The notes under the pieces: generated by a model | What the model was told of the DNA's origin: nothing | The model's input: the letters and a program-made list of their open reading frames with translations, nothing else | The model's database searches: none | Part shown: one piece after another, positions 40,812 through 47,977 of the stretch | How the letters are laid out: each line of letters opens with the position of its first letter | Numbering within the stretch: the first letter of the stretch is position 1 | Assembly (NCBI GenBank): GCA_963850415.1 | Contig: CAWKLE010000003.1 | Span: forward strand, 682,001 to 746,000 | DNA length: 64,000 bases | Direction: 5' to 3' | Source: VAXT01 sp963850415 | Lineage (GTDB): Bacteria > Actinomycetota > Thermoleophilia > Gaiellales > Gaiellaceae | Position numbers and translations under genes: made by a program

Positions 40812-41707
40812 GCCGCTTCGGGAAGCACCACGCGTCGCACCCACTCGGTCTCGTCCCGGGTCGCGCGCCGCAGGCCGAGCCGCTCTTCGGTCATCGGGCC
40901 GTGGCCGGTGACGACGTGCATGAGCTCGTCCCAGTCGGGCTCCGTGAACTCCCAGACGCCGTCGTCGCGCTTGCGCAGCTTCGGGTCGGGAACCGTCAGC
41001 CCGAGCTCCCAGATCTGCGGCACGTAGCCGTCGAGGAACTGCTGGCGCGCCTCGCCGTTTCCCTGGCTCTTGATCCGCCAGAGGTACATCGGGTCGTCCT
41101 CGGACGGAATCGGGTTCCCGTGGAACTGCATCAGCGGGCCCCACCAGCGGTCGAGCGCCTCCTGGACGAGCTCCCGCTGCTCGTCGGTGCCGTTCATCAT
41201 CGTCAGGATCACGTCGCGCCCGTGGAGGATGTGGAACGACTCCTCCCAGCAGATCTTCTTCATGATCCGCGCGTACGGCGCGTACGAGCACTTGAGGAGC
41301 GCCTTCTGGCTGATGATCGCCGCGGCGTCGACGAGCCACGCGATCACGCCGACGTCGCCCCACGTCTTCGTCGGGTAGTGGAAGACGTTGTGGAACTTCG
41401 ACCTGCCGGAGATGAGGTCGTCGAGGCACTGCTCGCGCGGCTTGCCGAGGTCGGAGACGACGCGGTAGATGAGCTGCGAGTGGCCGACCTCGTCCTGGAC
41501 CTTCGCGGTCAGCGCGAGCTTGCGCTGCAGGGTCGGCGCGCGGAGGATCCACTCGCGCTCGGGCAGCACGCCCATCAGCTCCGAGTTGCCGTGCATCTCG
41601 ATGAACTTGATCAGCTTCGCGCGGTAGTCGTCGGGCATCCAGTCGGTGGTCTCGACCTGGCCGCCGGACTGGACGTACTCGAGAAATGCCTGTTCGCGCG
41701 CTTCCAT
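40808..41707 (-). CDS. paaA: phenylacetyl-CoA epoxidase catalytic subunit PaaA
   Basis: The 299-residue protein has a di-iron ferritin-like core: the ligands fit LTAKVQDEVGHSQLIYRVVS (E...ExxH) and ICWEESFHILHGRDVILTMM (ExxxH). It adds one oxygen to the phenyl ring of phenylacetyl-CoA, giving the 1,2-epoxide. It is the first gene of the operon paaA-B-C-D and a methyltransferase gene. ATG 41707 is preceded on the minus strand by TACCCT (41729-41724) and by a likely TetR/PaaR operator, so aromatic acid-CoA would probably induce it. Confidence 0.92.
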   Translation of the reverse strand: MEAREQAFLEYVQSGGQVETTDWMPDDYRAKLIKFIEMHGNSELMGVLPEREWILRAPTLQRKLALTAKVQDEVGHSQLIYRVVSDLGKPREQCLDDLISGRSKFHNVFHYPTKTWGDVGVIAWLVDAAAIISQKALLKCSYAPYARIMKKICWEESFHILHGRDVILTMMNGTDEQRELVQEALDRWWGPLMQFHGNPIPSEDDPMYLWRIKSQGNGEARQQFLDGYVPQIWELGLTVPDPKLRKRDDGVWEFTEPDWDELMHVVTGHGPMTEERLGLRRATRDETEWVRRVVLPEAA

Positions 41708-41711
41708 ATAC

Positions 41712-41725
41712 CGAACGATCGTTAG
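41712..41725. promoter_or_regulatory. putative PaaR-type operator
   Basis: CGAACGATCGTTAG fits CNAACGNNCGTTNG exactly, the pseudopalindrome I recall for the PaaR repressor of Thermus thermophilus. It contains the perfect 10-bp palindrome AACGATCGTT (41714-41723) and overlaps the divergent -10 region of paaA and the TetR gene. Confidence 0.7.
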
Positions 41726-41729
41726 GGTA
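41723..41729. promoter_or_regulatory. shared -10 box TAGGGTA for paaA and the TetR gene
   Basis: TAGGGT (41723-41728) reads on the plus strand toward the TetR gene and TACCCT (41729-41724) reads on the minus strand toward paaA. The box has the same TANNNTA form as the one at 11948-11954 and abuts the putative operator. Confidence 0.5.
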
Positions 41730-41737
41730 ATCCTACT

Positions 41738-42316
41738 ATCTCGACCCGCAAGTCGCAGCTAACCCGCGAGGCGGCCCGGCTCTTCGCCGAGAAGGGCTAC
41801 CACGGCACGTCGATCGGCGACCTCGCGAAGTCGATGGGCGTCCAGAAGGGCTCGCTGTACGCGCACATCTCGTCCAAGCAGGACCTGCTCTACGACACGA
41901 TGCGGGAAGGCGCCGATGCGTTCCACGCCGCGCTCGACGCGATCCCGGACGAGCTGCCGGCGACGGAGAAGATCCGGCTCGCGCTGCGCGGCCACCTGCG
42001 CGTGGTCGCGGAGCAGCTCGACGTGGCGACGGTCTTCGTGCGCGAGTGGCGCTACCTCGAAGGCGAGCGCCGCGACGAGATCGTGGACGAGCGCCGCCGC
42101 TACGAGGACCGCGTGCGGGCGCTCTTCCGCGAGGGTCGCGAGCTCGGGGAGCTGCGGACGGATCTCGACGATGCGACGGCTGCGTTGCTCAGTCTCTCCG
42201 CAGCGAACTGGGCATACACATGGCTCCAGCCCGGCCGCGACACCGACGAGCTCGCCGATCGGTTCTACGGATTGCTGCTCGATGGGATGCGCGGCTACGC
42301 GACTCCGTCCTCGTAG
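41738..42316 (+). CDS. TetR family repressor (PaaR-like; ATC start)
   Basis: The protein has about 192 residues. The helix-turn-helix domain is complete: STRKSQLTREAARLFAEKGY, then SIGDLAKSMGVQKGSLYAHI. A ligand-binding helical domain follows. Its location divergent to paaA and the operator between them point to a PaaR-type repressor. No ATG, GTG or TTG precedes the domain in frame; the codon in the Met position before STRKS is ATC 41738 and the reading frame is closed upstream by TAG 41723. TAGGGT ends 9 nt upstream. The first standard start, ATG 41834, would remove half the DNA-binding domain. Confidence 0.78.
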   Translation: MSTRKSQLTREAARLFAEKGYHGTSIGDLAKSMGVQKGSLYAHISSKQDLLYDTMREGADAFHAALDAIPDELPATEKIRLALRGHLRVVAEQLDVATVFVREWRYLEGERRDEIVDERRRYEDRVRALFREGRELGELRTDLDDATAALLSLSAANWAYTWLQPGRDTDELADRFYGLLLDGMRGYATPSS

Positions 42317-42344
42317 CTCCTGACAGCGCCTACGCTTCGCTTCG

Positions 42345-43211
42345 GTGCGGCTGCTGATCGTCAACCCGTTCGCGAGCGGCGTCACGGACGAGCGTTCCGA
42401 GCAGGTGCGGGCCGCGCTCGGCGACGTCGAGCTCGAGCAGACGACCCACCCGGGCCACGCGACCGAGCTCGCCCGCGCCGCCGGAGACGCGGAGGCGGTC
42501 TACGTCTTCTCCGGCGACGGGACCTTCAACGAGGTGCTGAACGGGATCGGGCCGGAGACGCCCGTCGGGTTCATCCCCGGCGGCGGCGCGAACGTCCTGC
42601 CGCGCGCGCTCGGCCTGCCTCGCGACCCGGCCGCGGCCGCCGAGCGCGTCGCCGCTGGCACGCCGCGGCGGATCTCGGTCGGGCGCGTCAACGGCCGGCG
42701 CTTCGGGTTCGCGGCCGGGGTCGGCCTCGACGCGGAGGCCGTGCGGAGGCTCGACGCCTACGGGCGCACCGTCGAGCATGGGCGTGCGGGCAACCTTCGC
42801 TTTGGCTGGGAGGTCGCGCGGATGATCACCGAGCACCGCGGCCGGTTCGAGCCCGCGCTCGAGATCCTCGGCCGGGGCCGCGCCGCCTTCGCGTTCGTCG
42901 CGAACGGCGATCCGTACACGTACGCGGGCCGCGTGGCGCTGCGGGTCGCCCCGGAGGCGCGCTTCGAGCTCGGGCTCGACCTCGTCGCGCCGCGCGTGGT
43001 CTCGCCCGCCGCGATCCCGCGCCTGGTCGGCTACGCCCTGCGCGGTCGTGGCCAGGCGAAGGCCGGCGACGTGCTGTACGCGCACGATGTCGACCGCATC
43101 GAGATCGTCTGCGACCACCCGATGCCCCTCCAGGTCGACGGCGAGGATCTCGGCGACGTCACGTCCGCGCTGCTCGAGGCCGAGCGCAACGCTGTAGTCG
43201 TGCTCAACTAG
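42345..43211 (+). CDS. diacylglycerol/lipid kinase family protein
   Basis: The 288-residue protein starts VRLLIVNPFASGVTDERSEQ and has the DAGK catalytic motif VYVFSGDGTFNEVLNGIG (GDGT) and VGFIPGGGANVLPRALG. A conserved C-terminal part DVLYAHDVDRIEIVCDHP supports the fold. Such enzymes phosphorylate diacylglycerol, sphingosine or other lipids using ATP. GTG 42345 is 8 nt after TACGCT (42331-42336), a leaderless start. Its stop TAG (43209-43211) is part of TAGATT used by the next gene. Confidence 0.85.
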   Translation: MRLLIVNPFASGVTDERSEQVRAALGDVELEQTTHPGHATELARAAGDAEAVYVFSGDGTFNEVLNGIGPETPVGFIPGGGANVLPRALGLPRDPAAAAERVAAGTPRRISVGRVNGRRFGFAAGVGLDAEAVRRLDAYGRTVEHGRAGNLRFGWEVARMITEHRGRFEPALEILGRGRAAFAFVANGDPYTYAGRVALRVAPEARFELGLDLVAPRVVSPAAIPRLVGYALRGRGQAKAGDVLYAHDVDRIEIVCDHPMPLQVDGEDLGDVTSALLEAERNAVVVLN

Positions 43212-43220
43212 ATTTCCACC

Positions 43221-44090
43221 ATGAAAACGCCCTCCTGGCGTGCTGCGCTCCCGATCGTCGGGCTGCTCGGGATGCTCGCCGTGGTCGCGGTCGCCGCTGC
43301 GGGCCACTCGCCGGTGGGAGGAACCAGCCGGCCGACGGCGTCCACGCCGAAACTCGTCCAGGACTACCTGGCGACGATCTTCCTGATCATGATGCCGATC
43401 GGGGCGTACCTGATCTTCTGGGCCGCGTTCTTGCGCCGGGCGTACGCAGACGTACCGCTGAAGAAGAGCCAGCCGTTTCCGGGCCAGATCGTCCCGAAGC
43501 CGCTCGTGACAGTGGCACTCGTCTTCGTGGCCCTGTTCATCGCCGTCCGCTGGGCGCACCCGACGCACAACCTGCTGCCCGGCGGTGCCGGGGCCGGCGG
43601 AAAGTCCGGCACGCAGAAGGCGCAGGCCGGGCACAAGTCGTACGAGCCGCACTTTCAGTGGTTGCCCGTCTTCGTGATCGGCTCGCTGATCGTCGGGCTG
43701 GGCGGCGCGATGGCGTTCTTCGCACTCCGTCGCCGGGGCGAGGAGCTGGAGGGGGCTCCGGTGCGCGAGACGCTCGCGGCGGTGCTCAGCGAGACGCTCG
43801 ACGACCTGCGCCGCGAGCGCGACCCGCGGAAGGCGGTGATCGGCGCCTACGTGAAGATGGAGCGAACGCTCGCCGCGCGCGGCTTCCCGAGGCGCGAGTC
43901 GGAGGCGCCGCTCGAGTACCTCGGCCGCATCCTCGGCATCGTCGAGGGGAGCGGCCACTCCGCGAGCCGTCTGACAAGGCTGTTCGAGCGCGCCCGGTTC
44001 AGCCCGCACGAGATCGACCAGAAGATGAAGGACGACGCGATCGAGTCCCTGGTCGGGCTGCGCGCCCAGCTCGAGGCGCCGTCGACGTGA
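43221..44090 (+). CDS. DUF4129-type membrane protein
   Basis: The 289-residue product has three hydrophobic segments: WRAALPIVGLLGMLAVVAVA, TIFLIMMPIGAYLIFWAAFL and VTVALVFVALFIAVRW, and a fourth near FVIGSLIVGLGGAMAFFA, then a soluble domain with RKAVIGAYVKMERTLAARGF, the DUF4129 motif. The gene is in a cluster with MoxR and DUF58 genes, which are often linked to cell envelope or transglutaminase-like functions. ATG 43221 follows TAGATT (43209-43214) by 6 nt, a leaderless start. Confidence 0.78.
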   Translation: MKTPSWRAALPIVGLLGMLAVVAVAAAGHSPVGGTSRPTASTPKLVQDYLATIFLIMMPIGAYLIFWAAFLRRAYADVPLKKSQPFPGQIVPKPLVTVALVFVALFIAVRWAHPTHNLLPGGAGAGGKSGTQKAQAGHKSYEPHFQWLPVFVIGSLIVGLGGAMAFFALRRRGEELEGAPVRETLAAVLSETLDDLRRERDPRKAVIGAYVKMERTLAARGFPRRESEAPLEYLGRILGIVEGSGHSASRLTRLFERARFSPHEIDQKMKDDAIESLVGLRAQLEAPST

Positions 44091-44602
44091 TCTGGGCGGC
44101 GCTGCGCTGGGTGGGCTTCGCGGTCCTCGCGGTGGTCGCGCTCGTCGTCGCCCGCATGCTCGCGCCTGGGCGGAAGGAGCTCGAGTTCGACATCTTCGTC
44201 CTCGTCCTCGGCGCGTTCGGGCTCATCGTCCTCGCGGCCGAGTTGCGCCGGCTCGCCCCGACCGCGGGCAGGTCGCTCGTCCAAGAGGCACTCGAGCCGG
44301 ATCGGCCCGAAGAGCGCCCGATCGCGGGCCTGCTCCGGCTCGAGCGCGAGCTCTCGATGGCCTCCGCGAGGCAGTTCGACCTGCACTACCGCCTGCGGCC
44401 GATCCTGCGCGACGTGGCCTCCGCGAGGCTCGAGCGACGCGGGCTCGCCCTCGACTCGGGCCGCCCGGTCGTTCAGGAGCTTCTGGGCGACGAGCTCTTC
44501 GAGCTGACCGCGCCCGACCGCGAGCCGCCGGCTGATCGCCTTGCTCCCGGCCCCGGCCCCGAAGGGCTCGATCGAACCATCGGCCGTCTGGAGCGTCTCT
44601 AA
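44087..44602 (+). CDS. membrane-anchored hypothetical protein
   Basis: The 171-residue product begins VIWAALRWVGFAVLAVVALV and has a second hydrophobic part FDIFVLVLGAFGLIVLAAEL, followed by a soluble helical tail rich in Arg and Glu (LRLERELSMASARQFDLHYR). I do not recognise the family, but it occupies the common position between DUF4129 and MoxR genes. GTG start overlaps the previous stop as GTGA. Confidence 0.65.
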   Translation: MIWAALRWVGFAVLAVVALVVARMLAPGRKELEFDIFVLVLGAFGLIVLAAELRRLAPTAGRSLVQEALEPDRPEERPIAGLLRLERELSMASARQFDLHYRLRPILRDVASARLERRGLALDSGRPVVQELLGDELFELTAPDREPPADRLAPGPGPEGLDRTIGRLERL

Positions 44603-44612
44603 GTACGTGTCG

Positions 44613-45590
44613 ATGACCATCTCCGAGCTGACCGCGCAGGCGGAGAGCATCCTCGTCGAGGTCGAGCGGGCTGTGGTCGGCAAGCGCGAGGCGCTGGAGC
44701 TCGTCCTGCTCGGGATCCTCGCCGACGGGCACGTGCTGCTCGAGGACTTCCCCGGCCTCGCGAAGACGCTCATCGCGCGGTCGTTCGCGCACGTCACCGG
44801 GATGACGTTCTCGCGCGTGCAGTTCACGCCCGACCTGATGCCCGCGGACGTGACCGGGTCGTCGATCTACAACCAGCAGCGCTCCGACTTCGAGTTCCGG
44901 CCCGGGCCGATCTTCGCCAACGTCCTGCTCAGCGACGAGATCAACCGCGCCCCGCCGAAGACCCAGGCCGCGCTCCTCGAGGCGATGCAGGAGCGCCAGG
45001 TGACGACCGAGGGCGAGACCCGGCGGCTCGAGCCGCCGTTCATCGTGCTCGCGACGCAGAACCCGATCGAGTACGAGGGGACGTATCCGCTGCCCGAGGC
45101 GCAGCTCGACCGCTTCATGCTGCGCATCGGAGTCGGCTACCCGTCGCGCGAGCACGAGTGGGAGATGCTCGAGCGCCGGATCGAGCGGGCCGAGGACGAG
45201 GTCGAGCTCTACCAGGTGGTCAACCGGGAGAGCGTGCTCGAGATGCAGCGTGCCGTCGAGCAGGTGCACGTCGAGGAATCTCTCGGCTACTACATGGTCG
45301 ATCTGACCGTGGCGACGAGGAGCGCCCCCGGCGTCCAGGTCGGCGCGAGCCCGCGCGGGTCGCTCGCGCTGCTCAAGCTCTCGCGCTGCCGCGCCGCGCT
45401 GGCCGGCCGCGACTACGTGACGCCGGACGACGTCAAGGAAGTTGCGGTGCCTGCGCTCGCGCATCGGCTCGCGCTCAGGCCGGAGCTCTGGGTCGAGCGC
45501 CGCCGCTCGGACGACATCGTCCGCGACGTGCTCGACAGCGTGCCGACGCCGGCGGTCGAGCAGGCCGAGGCGCGCGCCCGCGCGCAATGA
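44613..45590 (+). CDS. MoxR family AAA ATPase
   Basis: The 325-residue protein has the AAA+ elements of MoxR: the Walker A region as LLEDFPGLAKTLIARSF, which lacks the standard GK and reads G-L-A-K-T, Walker B VLLSDEINRAPPKTQAALLE, and sensor I IVLATQNPIEYEGTYPLPEA. MoxR ATPases act as chaperones that insert metal cofactors or mature complexes. It starts at ATG 44613 and is followed by DUF58 with an ATGA overlap, the usual MoxR-DUF58 pair. Confidence 0.9.
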   Translation: MTISELTAQAESILVEVERAVVGKREALELVLLGILADGHVLLEDFPGLAKTLIARSFAHVTGMTFSRVQFTPDLMPADVTGSSIYNQQRSDFEFRPGPIFANVLLSDEINRAPPKTQAALLEAMQERQVTTEGETRRLEPPFIVLATQNPIEYEGTYPLPEAQLDRFMLRIGVGYPSREHEWEMLERRIERAEDEVELYQVVNRESVLEMQRAVEQVHVEESLGYYMVDLTVATRSAPGVQVGASPRGSLALLKLSRCRAALAGRDYVTPDDVKEVAVPALAHRLALRPELWVERRRSDDIVRDVLDSVPTPAVEQAEARARAQ

Positions 45591-46858
45591 CGGGCGCCGC
45601 GACCGGCAAGCTCCGCGTCTACGTCGTTCTCGCCGGCCTGGGACTGCTCGCCGCGCTTGCGCTCGGCCGGCCCGAGCTCGCAGCTCTGGCGGCTCCGTTC
45701 GCGCTCTTCGCCGGCCTCGGGCTCGCTCTGATGCGCCCCGTCGAGGTGCGGGCGCTCTCGGAGCTCGACCTCGAGCGCCAGCTGGAGGAGCGGAACGTGA
45801 CGCTGCTGATGGAAGTGTGGGCGAACAGACCGGTCGAACATCTGGAGTTCGTCTTCGACGTGGACGAGGGCCTCGTCGCCGAGGCGCCGAACCCGATCCT
45901 GATTCACCTCGGCCGGGGGGAGCGGCGCGAGCTCGAAGTGCCGTTCCGCTGCGCGCACTGGGGGACGTACGAGGTCGGGAACGTCGTCTGGCGCGCCCGG
46001 GACCCGTTCGGCCTCTTCGTGTACGAAGGGAAGGTCGCCGGGGGTCACCGGCTCAAGGTCTACCCGCGCGGCGAGACGCTCCAGCGGCTGCTCCGGCCGC
46101 TCGAGACGCAAGCATTCTCCGGCAACCAGGTCGCGCGTGTCCGGGGCGAGGGGATCGAGTTCGCGGACCTGCGGCCGTTCACGTACGGCGACCAGGTGCG
46201 CCGCGTCAACTGGCGCGCGACAGCGCGCCGCGGCGAGCCGTGGGTGAACGAGACGCATCCGGAGCGGAACTCGGACATCGTCATCTTCCTCGACACCTTC
46301 GCCGAGGCGAGGCGGCCCGACCTGGGGACGCTCGACATCGGCGTCCGCGCCGCTGCGTCGCTCGCCGCGCTCTACCTGCGCGAGAAGGACCGCGTCGGGC
46401 TCGTCGCGTTCGGCGGGGTCCTCAACTGGCTGACGGTGACCTCTGGGACGACGCAGCTCTACCGGATCGTCGACTCGCTGCTCGACGCCGAGATCCTCCT
46501 CAGCTACGCGTGGAAGGACCTCGACGTGATCCCGCCGCGGACCTTGCCGCCGCGAGCGCTCGTGTTCGCGTTCAGCCCACTGCTGGACGAGCGGGCGGTC
46601 GGCGCCCTGCTCGACCTGCGCGCACGCGGCTTCGACCTCGCCGTGATCGAGCTCTCGCCGTACTCGTTCGTGCCGGAGGGCGAGACCGAGCTCGAGCGGC
46701 TCGCCTACCGGCTCTGGCGGCTCCAGCGTGATGCGCTGCGCACGAAGTACGCGTCGCTGGGCGTGCCGATTGTCGAATGGCAGGAGGGCGTCCCGATGGA
46801 AGCGGTCGTGGAGGAGGTGCGGGCATTCAGGCGCCACGCCCGAACCGTTCGCGTCTAG
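45587..46858 (+). CDS. DUF58 domain protein
   Basis: The 423-residue protein has two hydrophobic N-terminal segments (VYVVLAGLGLLAALAL) and the DUF58 motif EGIEFADLRPFTYGDQVRRV, followed by a VWA-like domain with IVIFLDTFAEA and the MIDAS-like pattern in DRVGLVAFGGVLNWL. It is the partner of MoxR. The start ATG 45587 overlaps the MoxR stop as ATGA. Its 3' end overlaps the next gene by 34 nt. Confidence 0.85.
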   Translation: MTGAATGKLRVYVVLAGLGLLAALALGRPELAALAAPFALFAGLGLALMRPVEVRALSELDLERQLEERNVTLLMEVWANRPVEHLEFVFDVDEGLVAEAPNPILIHLGRGERRELEVPFRCAHWGTYEVGNVVWRARDPFGLFVYEGKVAGGHRLKVYPRGETLQRLLRPLETQAFSGNQVARVRGEGIEFADLRPFTYGDQVRRVNWRATARRGEPWVNETHPERNSDIVIFLDTFAEARRPDLGTLDIGVRAAASLAALYLREKDRVGLVAFGGVLNWLTVTSGTTQLYRIVDSLLDAEILLSYAWKDLDVIPPRTLPPRALVFAFSPLLDERAVGALLDLRARGFDLAVIELSPYSFVPEGETELERLAYRLWRLQRDALRTKYASLGVPIVEWQEGVPMEAVVEEVRAFRRHARTVRV

Positions 46859-47370
46859 CGACCGGCGCGGTCTCGGTGTTCGCTGCCGCTGCGCTCGCGG
46901 CGTACCCTGCCTCGCAGAACCTCGATCTGCAGTGGGCGGCGCTCGTCTTCGCGATCTCGGGTGTGCTCGTGTTCGCGATGGGTCTCGCGGCCCGCTCTCC
47001 GGGCGCACTGGGTCTCGGCCTGGCCCTGCTAGGCGCGGACTACGCGGTGCTGTTCGTCGCCGAGGGCAGCGCGCTCGACCGGTTCACGCCCGCCTACGCG
47101 GCGGGGTTCATGCTGGTCGCGGAGCTCGGCTTCTGGTCGATCGAGCCCAGGATTCCGGCATGGAGCGAGGCGGCGGTCGCCGAGTGGAGGCTGGCCCGGA
47201 TCGCCGGGGCCTGCACCGGTGCGGCCGTGCTGGCCGCGCTCGCCCTCGTCGCCGCGTCGGCGGCGACCGGGACCGGAGGATTGGCGCTCGAGAGCCTGGG
47301 AGTCGTGGCGGCGATCGGGTCGCTCGTCCTGATCACCGTCCTGGTCAGCCGCTGGGCGGTTGACGAGTAG
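46825..47370 (+). CDS. membrane protein of the MoxR/DUF58 cluster (ATT start)
   Basis: The protein has about 181 residues and several hydrophobic segments: VSVFAAAALAAYPASQNLDL, then WAALVFAISGVLVFAMGL and FMLVAELGFWSIEPR. I do not recognise the family. The start is uncertain: ATT 46825 lies 5 nt after AGGAGGTG, a near-perfect ribosome binding site, whereas ATG 46777 overlaps the upstream gene by 82 nt and GTG 46876 would cut into the first helix. If ATT is correct it resembles the AUU start of infC. It closes the cluster. Confidence 0.55.
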   Translation: MQAPRPNRSRLATGAVSVFAAAALAAYPASQNLDLQWAALVFAISGVLVFAMGLAARSPGALGLGLALLGADYAVLFVAEGSALDRFTPAYAAGFMLVAELGFWSIEPRIPAWSEAAVAEWRLARIAGACTGAAVLAALALVAASAATGTGGLALESLGVVAAIGSLVLITVLVSRWAVDE

Positions 47371-47382
47371 TTCTTAGCAGAC

Positions 47383-47399
47383 TAGTCCGGTACGGACTA
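47383..47399 (+). promoter_or_regulatory. putative PadR operator
   Basis: TAGTCCG and CGGACTA are perfect 7-bp arms separated by GTA. The site lies immediately upstream of TATGAT (47398-47403), the -10 for GTG 47411, at a place where bound PadR protein would block transcription. Confidence 0.65.
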
Positions 47400-47410
47400 T
47401 GATGCAGCGG

Positions 47411-47977
47411 GTGGCGACGGCGCAGAGGCGGAAGACGGTCACGCTCTCGACGACCGAGCTCTCGGTGCTCGGGCTCCTCGCGACGTTCGGCGAGCACTCT
47501 GGCTACGACCTGAAGAAGCGCGCCGCGGCCGGTGTCGGCTACGTGTGGACCGCCGCCAAGAGCCACATCTACGCCGTCCTGCCGCGGCTCGTCGAAAGCG
47601 GTTACGCAACGTCGCGCCTCGTCGAGCAGAGCTCGCGCCCCGACAAGCAGGTGTACCGGATCAGCGCCAGGGGCGAGGAGTCGTTCCGGGCCTGGCTCGA
47701 GGAGCCGGTCGAGGAGCGCCCGGACGGACGCAGCACGTTCCTGCTCAAGATCTTCTTCGGGAGCCACATGAGCCGCGAGACGCTCGTCGCGCACATCGAG
47801 CGCAAGCGCGAGTGGGCGGAGGCCTACCTGGACGAGTTCCGCGCGATCGAGGAGCAGATCCGCGACGAGGAGTCGTCCTACTTCGGGTACGTGACGCTTC
47901 GCTGGGGGCTCGCCCACGCCGAAGCCTGGATCGGCTGGGCAGACGAGATCCTGCGCGAGCTGGAGGAGCGGCCATGA
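47411..47977 (+). CDS. PadR family transcriptional regulator
   Basis: The 188-residue protein has a PadR winged-helix: TTELSVLGLLATFGEHSGYD, then LKKRAAAGVGYVWTAAKSHI and VLPRLVESGYATSRLVEQSS. The C-terminal helical part (LEEPVEERPDGRSTFLLKIF) is the usual dimerisation region. GTG 47411 is preferred because TATGAT ends 7 nt before it; ATG 47399 and 47402 lie inside the promoter and operator. It overlaps the next gene as ATGA and probably represses itself and that gene. Confidence 0.82.
   Translation: MATAQRRKTVTLSTTELSVLGLLATFGEHSGYDLKKRAAAGVGYVWTAAKSHIYAVLPRLVESGYATSRLVEQSSRPDKQVYRISARGEESFRAWLEEPVEERPDGRSTFLLKIFFGSHMSRETLVAHIERKREWAEAYLDEFRAIEEQIRDEESSYFGYVTLRWGLAHAEAWIGWADEILRELEERP

Noticed and set aside
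42330..44009. 559-residue open frame on the minus strand opposite the lipid kinase
   Set aside because: Shadow; the plus strand has the GDGT kinase motif and DUF4129.
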